Shown here piece by piece: positions 1-11,171 of a stretch of 64,000 nucleotides of DNA. Origin of the DNA: Ruania rhizosphaerae. GTDB taxonomy: Bacteria; Actinomycetota; Actinomycetes; Actinomycetales; Beutenbergiaceae. The stretch covers positions 62,001 through 126,000 of the forward strand of contig NZ_VSMB01000002.1 of assembly GCF_009805705.1 (NCBI RefSeq), given 5' to 3'. The notes below the pieces were generated by a model, which was not told the DNA's origin, did not search any database, and saw only the letters and a program-made list of their open reading frames with translations. The translations under genes were made by a program, and so were the position numbers. Each line of letters opens with the position of its first letter. Within the stretch, counting starts at the first letter, position 1.

Positions 1-774
<774 letters not shown>

Positions 775-1668
775 TCAGCTGGCGGCCAGGGCGTCGGAAC
801 CCGAGACGATCTCGCTGATCTCCTGGGTGATCTCGGCCTGCCGCGCCTGGTTGGCAAGCCGGGTGTACTTACGGATGATGTCCTCGGCGTTCTTGGTCGC
901 CGTGTTCATCGCGCGCTGCCGTGCGGCCAGCTCGGAGGCGGCCGCCTGCAGCAACGCGTTGAAGAGCCGGCTGCGGATATACCGCGGCAGCAGGGCGTCC
1001 AGCACGGCTTCGGGCGAGGGCTCGAACTCGTACAGCGGCAACGGCTTCTCGCCGACCGGGGCAACGCCGTCCACGACCTCCAGCGGCAGCAGGCGAATCA
1101 CCTGCGGCTCCTGGGAAACCATCGACTTGAACTGCGTGAAGACCACATGCAGCTCGGCGACGCCACCGTCCTCGGCCGGAGCCTGGAAGGCGTCGAGCAA
1201 GGTGTTGCCGATCTCCTGGGCCGTCTCCAGCGCCGGGCTGTCCGAGTTACCGGTCCAGCTCTGCACGATCTCGCGGCGCCGGAACTGGTAGAAGCTCACG
1301 CCGCGGCGACCGGTCACGTAGAGCGCGACCTCCTTGCCCTCGTCCTCCAGCTGCAGTCGCAGCCGCTCGGCCTCGCGAAGCACGGAGGCGGAGTAGGCAC
1401 CGGCCTGTCCACGGTCAGCCGTCACGATCAGCACAGCGGCGCGCGTGGTGTCGGTCCGCTCCGTAGTGAGCGGGTGCTGGACGTCGGTGTGGGTGGCCAC
1501 GGCAGAGACCGCTCGGGTGATGGCCCGCGCGTAGGGGCTCGCCTTGACAGCCCGGTCCCGGGCCTTGCCGATACGGGAGGCGGCAATGAGCTCCATGGCG
1601 CGGAACATCTTCTTGAGGGTCTGGGTGGACCTGATCCTCTGCTTGTAGATCCGCTGTTGGGCGCCCAT
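775..1668 (-). CDS. atpG: F1 ATP synthase subunit gamma
   Basis: Rotating central stalk of F1, which couples proton-driven c-ring rotation to the catalytic sites. The protein is 297 residues. It opens with [21 protein letters not shown], the conserved N-terminal helix of the gamma family, and ends with the matching C-terminal helix ([16 protein letters not shown] then [11 protein letters not shown]). Both helices are needed for the coiled-coil shaft. It starts two bases after the atpA stop, so the two are translationally linked. Length and motifs match actinobacterial homologues and nothing is unusual. Confidence 0.97.
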   Translation of the reverse strand: MGAQQRIYKQRIRSTQTLKKMFRAMELIAASRIGKARDRAVKASPYARAITRAVSAVATHTDVQHPLTTERTDTTRAAVLIVTADRGQAGAYSASVLREAERLRLQLEDEGKEVALYVTGRRGVSFYQFRRREIVQSWTGNSDSPALETAQEIGNTLLDAFQAPAEDGGVAELHVVFTQFKSMVSQEPQVIRLLPLEVVDGVAPVGEKPLPLYEFEPSPEAVLDALLPRYIRSRLFNALLQAAASELAARQRAMNTATKNAEDIIRKYTRLANQARQAEITQEISEIVSGSDALAAS

Positions 1669-1670
1669 GC

Positions 1671-3302
1671 TCAGCCCCGCTTCTGCCGGACGATCTGCTC
1701 CTGGTCGACGTCCACGTCCTCGGAGTCGTCCACCTCGTCGCCCACCGGGGCGGAGGGTTCGGAACCGAGGAAGGTGTCGCGGAACTTCTCGACAGCGGAA
1801 CGCAACTCGTCGGCCGTCTCGTCCTCGAACTTGCCGGTGGTACGGATCGCCTCGAGCACGCCGGTGTGGCGACGCACATGGTCGAGCAACTCGCCCTCGA
1901 AGCGGCGGACGTCCTTGAGGTCGACGTCGTCGAAGTAGCCGTTGGTGCCGGCCCAGATCGAGACCACCTGGTCCTCGGCATCCATCGGGGTGTACTGCGG
2001 CTGCTTGAGCAGCTCCATCAGCCGGGCACCGCGGGTGAGCTGGCGACGTGACGCCGGGTCCAGGTCCGAGGCGAACATCGCGAACGCCTCGAGCGAGCGG
2101 TACTGCGCGAGGTCGATCTTCAGCGTTCCGGCCACCTTCTTCATGGCCTTGATCTGAGCGTCACCACCCACACGCGAGACGGAGATACCCACATCCACGG
2201 CCGGCCGCTGACCGGCGTTGAACAGATCCGACTGGAGGAAGATCTGCCCGTCGGTGATGGAGATGACGTTCGTCGGGATGTACGCGGAGACGTCGTTCGC
2301 CTTCGTCTCGATGATCGGCAGACCCGTCATCGAGCCGGCGCCGAGGTCGTCCGAGAGCTTCGCGCAACGCTCGAGCAGACGGGAGTGCAGGTAGAAGACG
2401 TCACCGGGGTAGGCCTCACGCCCCGGCGGGCGTCGCAGCAGCAGCGAGACCGCACGGTAGGCCTCGGCCTGCTTGGACAGATCGTCGAAGACGACCAGGA
2501 CGTGCTTGCCCTGGTACATCCAGTGCTGACCGATGGCCGAGCCGGTATAGGGGGCGATGTACTTGAAGCCCGCGGCGTCCGACGCCGGAGCGGCCACGAT
2601 GGTGGTGTACTCCAGCGCACCCGCGTCTTCCAGCGCACCTCGCACGGAGGCGATGGTCGAACCCTTCTGACCGACAGCGACGTAGATGCAGCGGACCTGC
2701 TTCTCCGGGTCGCCGCTCTCCCAGTTCGCCTTCTGGTTGATGATCGTGTCGAGAGCGATCGCGGTCTTACCCGTCTGACGGTCACCGATGATCAGCTGAC
2801 GCTGTCCACGCCCGACCGGGATCATCGCGTCGATGCTCTTCAGGCCGGTCTGGAGCGGCTCGTGCACGCTCTTGCGCTCCATCACGCCGGCGGCCTGGAG
2901 CTCGAGTGCGCGACGCCCCTCGGTGGCAACCTCACCGAGGCCGTCGATCGGGTTACCCAGCGGGTCAACCACACGGCCCAGGTAGCCGTCACCGACCGGG
3001 ACCGAGAGCACTTCGCCGGTACGGCGCACGCTCTGGCCCTGCTCGATGCCGCTGAACTCACCCAGCACCACCACACCGATGGAGCGCACGTCGAGGTTCA
3101 GGGCCAGGCCCAGTGTGCCGTCCTCGAAGGTGAGCAGCTCATTCGCCATCACGCCGGGCAGACCTTCGACCTCCGCGATACCGTCGGCCGCCAGGGTGAC
3201 GGTGCCGACCTCCTCGGCCGCGCTCGCGGACGGCTCGTAGGAGTTCACGAAGCTGTCCAGCGCAGCCCGGATCTCCTCGGGCTTGATCGTCAGTTCAGCC
3301 AT
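1671..3302 (-). CDS. atpA: F1 ATP synthase subunit alpha
   Basis: Non-catalytic nucleotide-binding subunit of F1, 543 residues, alternating with beta in the hexamer. The P-loop is [13 protein letters not shown] and the conserved [19 protein letters not shown] segment is intact. The acidic C-terminal extension ([13 protein letters not shown]) is of the kind common in actinobacteria. The ATG start is followed by [14 protein letters not shown], the usual beginning of the family. It lies 68 bases downstream of atpH in the same operon. Confidence 0.97.
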   Translation of the reverse strand: MAELTIKPEEIRAALDSFVNSYEPSASAAEEVGTVTLAADGIAEVEGLPGVMANELLTFEDGTLGLALNLDVRSIGVVVLGEFSGIEQGQSVRRTGEVLSVPVGDGYLGRVVDPLGNPIDGLGEVATEGRRALELQAAGVMERKSVHEPLQTGLKSIDAMIPVGRGQRQLIIGDRQTGKTAIALDTIINQKANWESGDPEKQVRCIYVAVGQKGSTIASVRGALEDAGALEYTTIVAAPASDAAGFKYIAPYTGSAIGQHWMYQGKHVLVVFDDLSKQAEAYRAVSLLLRRPPGREAYPGDVFYLHSRLLERCAKLSDDLGAGSMTGLPIIETKANDVSAYIPTNVISITDGQIFLQSDLFNAGQRPAVDVGISVSRVGGDAQIKAMKKVAGTLKIDLAQYRSLEAFAMFASDLDPASRRQLTRGARLMELLKQPQYTPMDAEDQVVSIWAGTNGYFDDVDLKDVRRFEGELLDHVRRHTGVLEAIRTTGKFEDETADELRSAVEKFRDTFLGSEPSAPVGDEVDDSEDVDVDQEQIVRQKRG

Positions 3303-3370
3303 CTTGTGCGTCCTTCTCCTTAGACCGCCGGGCGGTGGCGATCGGTTCGTTCTTCAGCGATGGGGGCGGG

Positions 3371-4189
3371 TCAGCCGACAAGTCGTCGGCGAGCCTCGTC
3401 GAGTCGGGTGAGCGTGGTCGCGTCCACGACCTCGTCGCCGATCTGGATCCGGACGCCGCCCACGACGTTCGGTTCCACGGCCACGTTCAGCTGGACGGCA
3501 CGCCCGTAGGCGCGCTGGAGGATGCCACTCAGCTTCTCCCGCTGGGCGGCAGTGAGCGGGACGGCAGCGGTGACCGTGGCCACGAGCTGCTGTCGCCGAG
3601 CCGCGGCCGCTTCGTTGAGCCGGACCAGACCGGCCGTCAGCGTCGTGGAGCGGCGGTTGCCGAGCGCCCGCGAGAGCAGTGTGGCTGTCTGCGGCTCGAC
3701 CTTGTCCTGCACGAGCGTCTCCAGCAGCTGGATCCGCTCGGCGACCGTACGGCTCTTGTCCGACAGTGCCAGCCGGAGGTCGCGGTTGCCGGCCAGCAGC
3801 CGGATCACGGAGAACAGCTGCGTCTCGACCTCGAGCAGCGTTCCAGCCGCCTCCGCACTCGCGAGGACAGCGTCGGTGCCGAGGGTCTCGGCGGCGTCGG
3901 CGATGTCGACATCCGCCGACCATCGCCCGCGTGCCAGACCGGCGAGCAGATCCACGACCTGCTCACTGACCTTGCCCCCGAAGACCGAGGTCATCACCGT
4001 GGCCTTGTCGGACCCCTCACGTGAAGGGTCCGTGAGCGCCCGGCGGAGACCGGCTGAGGCGTCCAGCACATCCACGACGGCGAACAGCTCACTGCCGTAC
4101 TGGTCGGCGCCGGCACCGGCCGTACGCAGCACGGGCTCGAAACGCTCCCGTGCGGCGTCGGTCGTGGCCTGACTGTTCGCCCGCATCAC
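3371..4189 (-). CDS. atpH: F1 ATP synthase subunit delta
   Basis: Peripheral-stalk subunit joining the top of F1 to subunit b. The protein is 272 residues, longer than the roughly 180 residues of E. coli delta but normal for actinobacteria. It ends with the family signature VVGGVRIQIGDEVVDATTLTRLDEARRRL. Unlike mycobacteria, where b and delta are partly fused, delta and b are separate genes here. The start overlaps the atpF stop by four bases (ATGA), indicating coupled translation. Confidence 0.95.
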   Translation of the reverse strand: MMRANSQATTDAARERFEPVLRTAGAGADQYGSELFAVVDVLDASAGLRRALTDPSREGSDKATVMTSVFGGKVSEQVVDLLAGLARGRWSADVDIADAAETLGTDAVLASAEAAGTLLEVETQLFSVIRLLAGNRDLRLALSDKSRTVAERIQLLETLVQDKVEPQTATLLSRALGNRRSTTLTAGLVRLNEAAAARRQQLVATVTAAVPLTAAQREKLSGILQRAYGRAVQLNVAVEPNVVGGVRIQIGDEVVDATTLTRLDEARRRLVG

Positions 4190-4770
4190 GCCTCCGACTG
4201 CGACGATGCCGTCGAGCTCGCCGAGGACTGGGCGCCAGCACCCACGGGGCTGTCGACCGTACTGTCGAGCTCGGCCAGGAAACGGTCGATCACGCGGGAC
4301 TGGCGAGCGTCGTCAGCGAGGGACTCACCGACGATGCGGGAGGCGAGCTCGGTGGCCAGCTCTCCCACCTCCGAACGCAGCGAGACGACCGCCGACTGAC
4401 GCTCGGCCTCGATCTGACGCTGAGCACTCTCCGCGATGCGGGTCGCTTCCGCCTGGGCCTTGCGCTTGGCCTCGGCGACGATCTGTCCACCGTCGGCCGT
4501 GGCCTCCTCACGGATGCCGGCCGCTTCCTTCCGGGCCGCGACGAGCTCACGCTCGACCTCGGCCTTGGACTCGGCCGCCTCAGCCTTGGCCTGCTCGGCC
4601 AGCTGCAGTCCACCCTCGATCTTCGCCGCACGCTCGTCCAGGATCGCGTTCAGCTTCGGCAGCAGGTACCGGAAGAAGAAGAACGCGATGATGACCGTGA
4701 CGACGAGCGACCAGATGATGTCGTAGCCGGCCGGCAGCAGCGGGTTCGGCGTCTCGCTTGCGGTAATCAT
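4186..4770 (-). CDS. atpF: F0 ATP synthase subunit b
   Basis: Membrane-anchored peripheral stalk of F0. One N-terminal membrane segment (IIWSLVVTVIIAFFFFRYLLP) is followed by a long charged helix rich in E, K, A and R that forms the dimeric stalk. The ATG at 4770 is chosen because GGGAG lies about seven bases upstream; a TTG four codons earlier is possible but less likely. That gives 194 residues. The gene overlaps atpH by four bases and follows atpE by about 30 bases. Confidence 0.95.
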   Translation of the reverse strand: MITASETPNPLLPAGYDIIWSLVVTVIIAFFFFRYLLPKLNAILDERAAKIEGGLQLAEQAKAEAAESKAEVERELVAARKEAAGIREEATADGGQIVAEAKRKAQAEATRIAESAQRQIEAERQSAVVSLRSEVGELATELASRIVGESLADDARQSRVIDRFLAELDSTVDSPVGAGAQSSASSTASSQSEA

Positions 4771-4802
4771 GATGGCTCCCAACGCCAGGTGTCAGGGGTC
4801 GA

Positions 4803-5054
<252 letters not shown>

Positions 5055-5098
5055 CTACGGGTGAGTACGTGGTCCGCGACCACGCCCACGAGTGAGGA

Positions 5099-5983
5099 TC
5101 AGTGTTCCTCTTCGAGGGCGAAGTTGACGTAGATCGCGGACAGGAGGGTGAAGATGTAGGCCTGCAGCAAGGCGATGAACACCTCGAACAGGGTGATGAA
5201 CAGCCCGCCGGCGAAGGCCAGCAGACCGGTGAGCTTGATGAGCCCGCCGCCCTCGAGCAGCAGGAAGTGGGTGGCCGCGAAGCACAGCACCAGCATCAGG
5301 TGCCCAGCCATCATGTTCGCCACGAGCCGGATCGTCAGCGTGGCGGGCCGGAGCACGAACACCTGCAGTGCCTCGATCGGAGTGATCAGCACGTAGGCGG
5401 GCCACGGGACCCCGGGCGGGAAGAGCTGGGCCTTGAGGTACTTCCCGAGACCGTGCTTACGCACACCCGCCGAGAGGTAGACGATGAACACCCACAGGGC
5501 CAGCACCAGCGGCAGCCCGATCCGGGACGTTCCGGCGATATTGAGGAAGGGCACGATCCCGGCGAGATTCATCGCCAGCACCGTGAAGAAGATCGTGGTC
5601 AGCATCGCCAGGTAGGGGCGAGCGCGCTCCTTGCCCAGGATCTGCTCGGCGATCTGGTCGCGCACGAAGCCGACTCCGAGCTCGACGATGCTCTGGCCGC
5701 GGCTGGGGATCAGGGAGGCGCGCCGGGTGGCCAGCCACAGCAGCAGGAGCAGGACCGCGACGACGACGAGACGGACCAGCATGATCCGGTCGAAGCCGAA
5801 GAAGGAGCCCAGCTCGGTGCTGCCGAAGATGGCGTCCGGAAAGAACTCTTCGATCCCGGGGGCGTGGAAGCCGCCATCGTCTTCGCCCTCGGCAAGAATT
5901 GGCACGGCGATCGCTGCGGTGGACAGGGTGAACTCCCCAGGAACATCGGGCTCGTATCCATGCCGAGCTGCTCCGGGCAGCAT
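5099..5983 (-). CDS. atpB: F0 ATP synthase subunit a
   Basis: Proton-channel subunit of F0, 294 residues, several hydrophobic membrane helices. The essential arginine lies in the fourth helix, within RPATLTIRLVANMMAGHL. The last helix ends FALEEEH. The N-terminal stretch before the first conserved segment (FEEFFPDAIFG region) is variable, so the exact start among possible sites is uncertain; the ATG at 5983 is used. It follows the AtpI-like gene by 52 bases and heads the structural atp genes. Confidence 0.94.
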   Translation of the reverse strand: MLPGAARHGYEPDVPGEFTLSTAAIAVPILAEGEDDGGFHAPGIEEFFPDAIFGSTELGSFFGFDRIMLVRLVVVAVLLLLLWLATRRASLIPSRGQSIVELGVGFVRDQIAEQILGKERARPYLAMLTTIFFTVLAMNLAGIVPFLNIAGTSRIGLPLVLALWVFIVYLSAGVRKHGLGKYLKAQLFPPGVPWPAYVLITPIEALQVFVLRPATLTIRLVANMMAGHLMLVLCFAATHFLLLEGGGLIKLTGLLAFAGGLFITLFEVFIALLQAYIFTLLSAIYVNFALEEEH

Positions 5984-6035
5984 CGCAGGGACCGAACTCA
6001 GGTGGGCTGGAAGTGACTGAGGTCAGCCTACCTGA

Positions 6036-6620
6036 TCATGCACGTGGATTGTGACGCTCCTGTGAAGGTTCGTCCGTCGCATCCGGGTGCGGATCGGCCG
6101 ACTCTCCTGCCGGTGCATCCGCCCGGTCATCACCAGGACCCACATCGGCCTGCGAACCATCCTGCGAGGCCACCGCAGACTGCGGGGTGACATAGGGAAC
6201 CTTCGATGACGCCACCGTGATCAACTCGACCAGCACGGCGGCGATCACGGCCACGAACAGCGTGCCGAGGAACACACCCCGGTGGTAGAAGTCCTGGTCC
6301 CGCAGCCAGAGCAGAGCCACGGCCAGCAGGGCCATCTTCACCAGCCAGCCGCCCAGGAGCACGATCTGCAGCAGCTCCGGGCCACGCCCGGCCACCAGGT
6401 AGAGGGCGAGCACCGTCGTCGCCGTGAACACGAGCGAGATCCCGGCAGCCAGCAGACCCGCCCACACTCCCGCCAGCCCGGCCACGAGCGCCCCCACCAG
6501 CACCGACACCGCCGCGATGCCTGCCGAGGCCAGCAGCAGCCGGCGCAGTACCGTACGGATCAGGGCCAGTACCGCGTCGGTGCGGATGTACCGGTCGTTG
6601 AGGAAGGCGGGCTCGGGCAC
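6036..6620 (-). CDS. AtpI-like membrane protein upstream of the ATP synthase genes
   Basis: A 194-residue protein with about four predicted membrane segments between residues 25 and 140, followed by a hydrophilic acidic tail rich in D, P and A. Position between wecA and atpB corresponds to atpI/Rv1303 of mycobacteria, whose products are implicated in assembly or ion supply of the c-ring. Sequence conservation in this group is weak, so the assignment rests mainly on context and topology. The start codon is GTG. Short spacing on both sides suggests it belongs to the same transcript as the atp genes. Confidence 0.7.
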   Translation of the reverse strand: MPEPAFLNDRYIRTDAVLALIRTVLRRLLLASAGIAAVSVLVGALVAGLAGVWAGLLAAGISLVFTATTVLALYLVAGRGPELLQIVLLGGWLVKMALLAVALLWLRDQDFYHRGVFLGTLFVAVIAAVLVELITVASSKVPYVTPQSAVASQDGSQADVGPGDDRADAPAGESADPHPDATDEPSQERHNPRA

Positions 6621-6644
6621 GGGTGTGTCCTTCAGATCAGGTCC

Positions 6645-7766
6645 TCAGCTCGGACGTTGGCCGGCGGTGCGCTGCTTGAGGAACGATGGTGTGGGGATGG
6701 GCACCACGGTAAGCACGGTCGCCAGCACCGCACCAATCGCGGCACCCGTGAGCACCTGCGGAACCGGGAAGATCACCAGCGCCGCGGCGCTGAAAGAGAC
6801 CACCGTGGTCCACAGGTACATGATCGCCACGGCCCGCCGATGGGAGTGGCCGCGGTCGAGCAGTTTGTGATGCAGGTGAGTCCGGTCGGCATGAAAGGGG
6901 GACTTCCCCTTCAGCAACCGGCGCAGGCTGGTGATGGCGACGTCCAGCAACGGCAGCAGCAGCACCGCCACCGGCAGGACGATCGGGACGAACGCGGGCA
7001 GCGCCTGCCGGGACTCCAGCACCGCGGGGTCGATCTGACCGGTGACCACGATCGCTGCCGCGGCGATCGTCATGCCCAGCGGCATCGCACCGGAGTCGCC
7101 CATGAAGATCCTCGCCGGATGGAAGTTGTGCGGCAGGAAGCCCAGGCATGCCCCCACGAGCGCTGCGACAACGACCGTGGCGAGATCGGAGTAATCGGTC
7201 GGGTTGTTGTTGCGGGTGAGCAGGTAGGTGTACACGAAGAACGCTGAGCCGCCGATGGCTATCACCCCGGCCGCCAGGCCGTCCAGCCCGTCCACCCAGT
7301 TGACGGCGTTGATCGCGATCACCACCACGAGCACCGTCGCGAACAGGATCAGCCGGTCCGAACCGATGGTCAGGCCGAAGATCGGCAGCGTGACCAACGC
7401 CACTCCTTGCCAGGCCAGCACACCGGCCACGAGGATCTGGCCGATCAGTTTGGTCACCCAGTCCAGGTCCCAGATGTCGTCGGCCACACCGAGCAGGCAC
7501 AGGGCTGTGGCGCACACGAGGATCGCCCACGGCAGTGTGTCGTCGAAGACCACACCCAGGAACTCCGTGCGAGAGGCGAACAACAGCGCGCAGCCGAGTC
7601 CGGCCACCATCGCCACTCCCCCGAGCCGCGGCGTCGGAACCGTGTGCACGTCCCGCGCACGGACCGCCGTCACCGCTCCGACTCGCTGGGCCAGGCGACG
7701 TGCCAGCGGAGTGGTCAGGTAGGTGACGGCCGCCGCGACGGCCAGCACGAGCAGGTAGACCCTCAC
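6645..7766 (-). CDS. wecA: Polyprenyl-phosphate GlcNAc-1-phosphate transferase (WecA/MraY family)
   Basis: Integral membrane enzyme predicted to transfer GlcNAc-1-phosphate from UDP-GlcNAc to decaprenyl phosphate, the first step of a cell-wall linker or polysaccharide. The protein is 373 residues with about ten membrane segments. Family motifs are present: VADDIWDLDW, NAVNWVDGLDGLAAG, MGDSGA, and the histidine-rich HLHHKLLDRGHSHRR loop near the C-terminus. Position next to tsaC and atpI matches Rv1302 of Mycobacterium tuberculosis. Its start overlaps the tsaC stop by four bases (GTGA). The substrate is inferred from the family and context. Confidence 0.88.
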   Translation of the reverse strand: MRVYLLVLAVAAAVTYLTTPLARRLAQRVGAVTAVRARDVHTVPTPRLGGVAMVAGLGCALLFASRTEFLGVVFDDTLPWAILVCATALCLLGVADDIWDLDWVTKLIGQILVAGVLAWQGVALVTLPIFGLTIGSDRLILFATVLVVVIAINAVNWVDGLDGLAAGVIAIGGSAFFVYTYLLTRNNNPTDYSDLATVVVAALVGACLGFLPHNFHPARIFMGDSGAMPLGMTIAAAAIVVTGQIDPAVLESRQALPAFVPIVLPVAVLLLPLLDVAITSLRRLLKGKSPFHADRTHLHHKLLDRGHSHRRAVAIMYLWTTVVSFSAAALVIFPVPQVLTGAAIGAVLATVLTVVPIPTPSFLKQRTAGQRPS

Positions 7767-8629
7767 GGCTGGGTGGCACCACCGGTGGTGTCAGTGTCCT
7801 CGGTGCTGGGCTCGTCAGTGCTGGGCTCGTCGGTGCTGGGCTCGTCAGTGCTGGGCTCGTCAGCCTCGGGCTCGCCCGGTGCGCCGTGACTGTCCCTGTC
7901 GCCCTCGTCGCCGTCAGCCTCGTCAGGCTGGTCAGGCTCCTCGTCAACCTCGACCGGCTGGTTCTCCGGCAGCAACTCTGGTGCGATCGAACCGAGCTCC
8001 TCGGCGGTGAGCGCCCCCTCGCGCACGATGCGCAGCTGCGCCCCGGTCGCGTCCACGATGGTGGACGGCACCGGACCAGGGGTCGCTCCGCCGTCGAGGT
8101 ACACCTTCACGGCCCGGCCCAGCTGCTCGGCAGCGTCGGCGCACGTGGTGGCCGAATCCTGCCCCGTCTTGTTCGCACTGGAGACAGCCAGCGGCCCCGT
8201 GCGCCGCAGCAGCGCCAGCGCCACCTCGTCGTCGGGCATCCGCAATGCGACCGTGCCGTGGGTCTCCCCCAGGTCCCAGTGCAGGCTGGGTTGTGCGGTG
8301 AGGATCACCGTCAGCGGCCCCGGCCAGAACTCGGCCACCAGATCCCGCACGGCCTGCGGGATCTCCGTGGCGAGCCCGTCCAGGGTTCGCACGTCGCCGA
8401 TCAGCACCGGCGGCGGCATCTGCCGGCCGCGTCCCTTCGCGCGAAGCAGCGCGGAGACCGCCTTCGGTGTGAAGGCGTCGGCCGCGATCCCGTAGACCGT
8501 GTCGGTCGGGAGCACGACGAGCTGCCCGCTCGCCAACGTCTTGACGGCTTCGTCCAGGTGACCCGCTCGGGCCCCAGCATCGGAACAGTCCCTCAGAAGT
8601 ACCTCGCTCACGAGGTCTGAGTCTGTCAC
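7763..8629 (-). CDS. tsaC: L-threonylcarbamoyladenylate synthase with an acidic repeat tail
   Basis: YrdC/Sua5-family enzyme making threonylcarbamoyl-AMP from threonine, bicarbonate and ATP for the t6A modification of tRNAs that read ANN codons. The core (residues about 20-215) has LVVLPTDTVYGIAADAF and the basic KGRGRQMPPPVLI nucleotide-binding segment. The last roughly 65 residues are not family sequence: an acidic, proline-rich tail with four tandem DEPST units. The Sua5 C-terminal domain is absent. A GTG six codons downstream (8611) is an alternative start. The neighbours prmC and prfA are also translation genes, with the VanZ gene between on the other strand. Confidence 0.92.
   Translation of the reverse strand: MTDSDLVSEVLLRDCSDAGARAGHLDEAVKTLASGQLVVLPTDTVYGIAADAFTPKAVSALLRAKGRGRQMPPPVLIGDVRTLDGLATEIPQAVRDLVAEFWPGPLTVILTAQPSLHWDLGETHGTVALRMPDDEVALALLRRTGPLAVSSANKTGQDSATTCADAAEQLGRAVKVYLDGGATPGPVPSTIVDATGAQLRIVREGALTAEELGSIAPELLPENQPVEVDEEPDQPDEADGDEGDRDSHGAPGEPEADEPSTDEPSTDEPSTDEPSTEDTDTTGGATQP
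7803..7862. repeat. Four tandem 15-bp repeats encoding DEPST
   Basis: The unit GTGCTGGGCTCGTCR occurs four times back to back, differing only in the last base. It lies inside tsaC and adds five residues per copy to the acidic tail. In-frame, slippage-prone repeats like this can vary in number between strains without breaking the gene. Confidence 0.9.
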
Positions 8630-8727
8630 GTCTCGGCGCCCACCGGTCCATCTGCCCGTGCTCCGGTCATCCCCCGGTCATCCGCCGACGGCGGAGCCCA
8701 CCCTCCCAGACGTGGCAGGCTGAGCCC

Positions 8728-9135
8728 GTGCCCGACTCCGCCACCACCCCGCCAGGTGACTCCCGCAGCCCTGTGAGCGGCACTCCAGTGCGCACCTGGT
8801 TCGTGCGTCTCGCCTTCGCGGGGGCGATCCTGGTCCAGCTAGTGGTGCTGTACCTGCCGGCAACGCCCGATGGTGCGCCCAGCACTCCCGGGGCCGACAA
8901 GGCGGTCCATGTGCTCGTCTTCGCCGTGGTGATGCTGACCGGACGGCTGCTACCCCTGCCCGGGGTACCGCTCGCGGCTGTGCTGCTCGTGCACGCCGGT
9001 GTCAGCGAACTGGTCCAGCACCTGCTGCTCCCGAACCGGAGCGGGGACCTGGCCGACGTCGTGGCCGACATCGCCGGCATCGCGCTGGGCTGGTACATCG
9101 CCTCCATGATCACGCGGCACCGGCTCCGCCGCTGA
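8728..9135 (+). CDS. VanZ-like small membrane protein
   Basis: A 135-residue protein with about four predicted membrane segments and the VanZ-type pattern: a first helix, a DKAVHVLVFAVVM segment (compare the family DK..H...Y), and an SELVQHLLLPNRSGDLADVVADIAGIALG segment corresponding to the conserved E.Q...P.R..d..D...N..G. Cellular role is unknown. It starts at GTG with a CAGGCT hexamer six bases ahead, so a leaderless transcript is possible. It is transcribed against the otherwise minus-strand block and lies between tsaC and prmC. Confidence 0.75.
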   Translation: MPDSATTPPGDSRSPVSGTPVRTWFVRLAFAGAILVQLVVLYLPATPDGAPSTPGADKAVHVLVFAVVMLTGRLLPLPGVPLAAVLLVHAGVSELVQHLLLPNRSGDLADVVADIAGIALGWYIASMITRHRLRR

Positions 9136-9154
9136 CCGCGCGAGTTCTGCGTGC

Positions 9155-10051
9155 CTACCGGCGTTGCGCCAGCACCATCCGGTCCCGGCCGGTGAGGTCG
9201 GCACCGGTGCTGATCTCCTCCAGTTCGCCCGTCTCGCGCGCGAGTTCACGCACGGCCGCGGCTTGGACCTCGGCGTGCTCCATCACGAACGTGCCACCAG
9301 GTCGCAGCAGGGTGAGGGCGCGCCGTAGCACCCCGCGTGGCACGTCGAGCCCATCGTGGCCGCCCCCGTACAGCGCCAGGTCCGGGTCGTGGTCACGCAC
9401 CTCCGCGTCGACCGGCACAGCATCGGGCGGGATGTAGGGCGGATTCGACACGACCACGTCGACCGCACCATCCAGATCCGCCAACGTCTGCGGGGCGGTG
9501 GCGTCGGCGCGCAGCACACGCACCTCGAGGCCAAGTCGCCGGGCGTTCGCTGCGATCGCTGCGCTTGCTTCCTCGCCCAGCTCCACGGCGACGACCCGCG
9601 CCGACGGCACCTCGTGGGCCACGCTCAGCGCAATCGCACCGCTGCCGCTGCACAGGTCGACCACGAGGGGAGCACCCCCGGCCGCATGTGCGGCAGCGGC
9701 CTTGATCGCCACTCCCGCCACGATCTCGGTCTCCGGCCGGGGAACGAACACCCCCGGCCCCACCTGCAGTTCGAGATAGCGGAAGTGGGCAATCCCGGTG
9801 ATGTGCTGCAACGGCACCCGTCGCCGCCGCCGATCGACGACCGCGGCGTACCGCACCCCGAAGTCCGCCGGCAACTCCGGAGGGAGGGCAAGGACGAGGC
9901 GGTCCACGTCGAGGACGAACTCGGCCAGCGCCAGCGCGTCCTGCTGAGGTGAGGCGACTCCAGCCTGGGTGAGCACCGCCGTCGCCCCGCTGATGAGCTG
10001 CCGCAAGGACGGCGAGGACGTCGGCTCAGGCCGGGGGGTGTGCTCGTTCAC
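9155..10051 (-). CDS. prmC: Peptide chain release factor N5-glutamine methyltransferase
   Basis: SAM-dependent enzyme that methylates the glutamine of the GGQ motif in release factors, improving termination. The protein is 298 residues. A helical N-terminal domain is followed by a Rossmann methyltransferase fold with the SAM motif [16 protein letters not shown] and the catalytic NPPY in [14 protein letters not shown]. The gene directly follows its substrate gene prfA and overlaps it by four bases (GTGA), so the two are made together. Confidence 0.96.
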   Translation of the reverse strand: MNEHTPRPEPTSSPSLRQLISGATAVLTQAGVASPQQDALALAEFVLDVDRLVLALPPELPADFGVRYAAVVDRRRRRVPLQHITGIAHFRYLELQVGPGVFVPRPETEIVAGVAIKAAAAHAAGGAPLVVDLCSGSGAIALSVAHEVPSARVVAVELGEEASAAIAANARRLGLEVRVLRADATAPQTLADLDGAVDVVVSNPPYIPPDAVPVDAEVRDHDPDLALYGGGHDGLDVPRGVLRRALTLLRPGGTFVMEHAEVQAAAVRELARETGELEEISTGADLTGRDRMVLAQRR

Positions 10052-11133
10052 GCGTCTGCGGCGCCGGCGAGCCGCTCGGCCTCATCCATCTCGATCGCGG
10101 AGCCGACCACAGGGCCCAGATCACCGGCGAGCACCTGGTCCAGGTTGTAGGCCTTGTACCCCGTGCGGTGGTCGGCGATCCGGTTCTCGGGAAAGTTGTA
10201 CGTACGGATCCGCTCGGACCGGTCCACGGTCCGGATCTGGGAGCGGCGCATCTCGGCGGCCTCGGCATCGGCGGCCTCCTGGCGGGCCGCCAGCAGCCGC
10301 GCTCTCAGCACCCGCATCGCCTGCTCACGGTTCTGCAACTGGGACTTCTCGTTCTGCATCGACACCACGATGCCCGTGGGCACGTGGGTGATGCGCACGG
10401 CCGAGTCAGTGGTGTTGACGCTCTGCCCTCCGGGACCGGACGAACGGAAGACGTCGATACGCAGGTCGTTCGGGTCGATCTCCACCTCGCCCGCGTCCTC
10501 CACCTCGGGGAACACCAGCACACCGGCAGCAGAAGTATGGATCCGCCCTTGCGATTCGGTCACCGGCACCCGTTGCACGCGATGCACGCCACCTTCGTAC
10601 TTCAGGAAGGCCCACACTCCCTCGGCCGGGTCGGTCGACCTCGATTTGATCGCCATCGAGACGTCCTTGTAGCCGCCGAGGTCGGAGTGGGTCTCGTCGA
10701 GGATCTGCGTCGTCCACCCCTGGCGTTCGGCGAAACGCTGGTACATCCGCAGCAGATCGGCGGCGAACAGTGCGGATTCCTCACCGCCCTCACCCGCCTT
10801 CACCTGCAGGATGACATCGCGTCCGTCGTCGGGGTCACGTGGGACCAGCACCCGCCGCAGCACCTCGGCGGCCTCGGCGGCCGCTGTCTGCAACGGCTCG
10901 ACCTCGTCGGCGAAAGTGGGATCGTCAGCGGCCAACTCGGCGGCTGCCCCGGCATCCTCGCTCGCACTGCGCCAGGCCCGGTAGGCCGCCACGACCCGGC
11001 CGAGCTCGGCATACCGGCGGCCGAGGGTACGAGCGCGCGCCTGATCGGCGTGCACCTGCAGATCGGCCAACGCAGCCTCGATCTCCGCGTACTCCGCCAG
11101 CAGCGGATCCACCGCGATGAACTCCTCGCTCAT
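10048..11133 (-). CDS. prfA: Peptide chain release factor 1
   Basis: Reads UAA and UAG stop codons and triggers peptide release at the ribosome. The GGQ motif is in [17 protein letters not shown]. The ATG at 11133 ([15 protein letters not shown]) is chosen because it matches the family length, 361 residues; the 25 codons open upstream read as an arginine-rich, unconserved stretch. It follows rho after an 82-base gap that contains a strong hairpin. Confidence 0.95.
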   Translation of the reverse strand: MSEEFIAVDPLLAEYAEIEAALADLQVHADQARARTLGRRYAELGRVVAAYRAWRSASEDAGAAAELAADDPTFADEVEPLQTAAAEAAEVLRRVLVPRDPDDGRDVILQVKAGEGGEESALFAADLLRMYQRFAERQGWTTQILDETHSDLGGYKDVSMAIKSRSTDPAEGVWAFLKYEGGVHRVQRVPVTESQGRIHTSAAGVLVFPEVEDAGEVEIDPNDLRIDVFRSSGPGGQSVNTTDSAVRITHVPTGIVVSMQNEKSQLQNREQAMRVLRARLLAARQEAADAEAAEMRRSQIRTVDRSERIRTYNFPENRIADHRTGYKAYNLDQVLAGDLGPVVGSAIEMDEAERLAGAADA

Positions 11134-11171
11134 CTGTGCCCTTCCCTCGACGCCGGTTGCCTGGACGCGAC

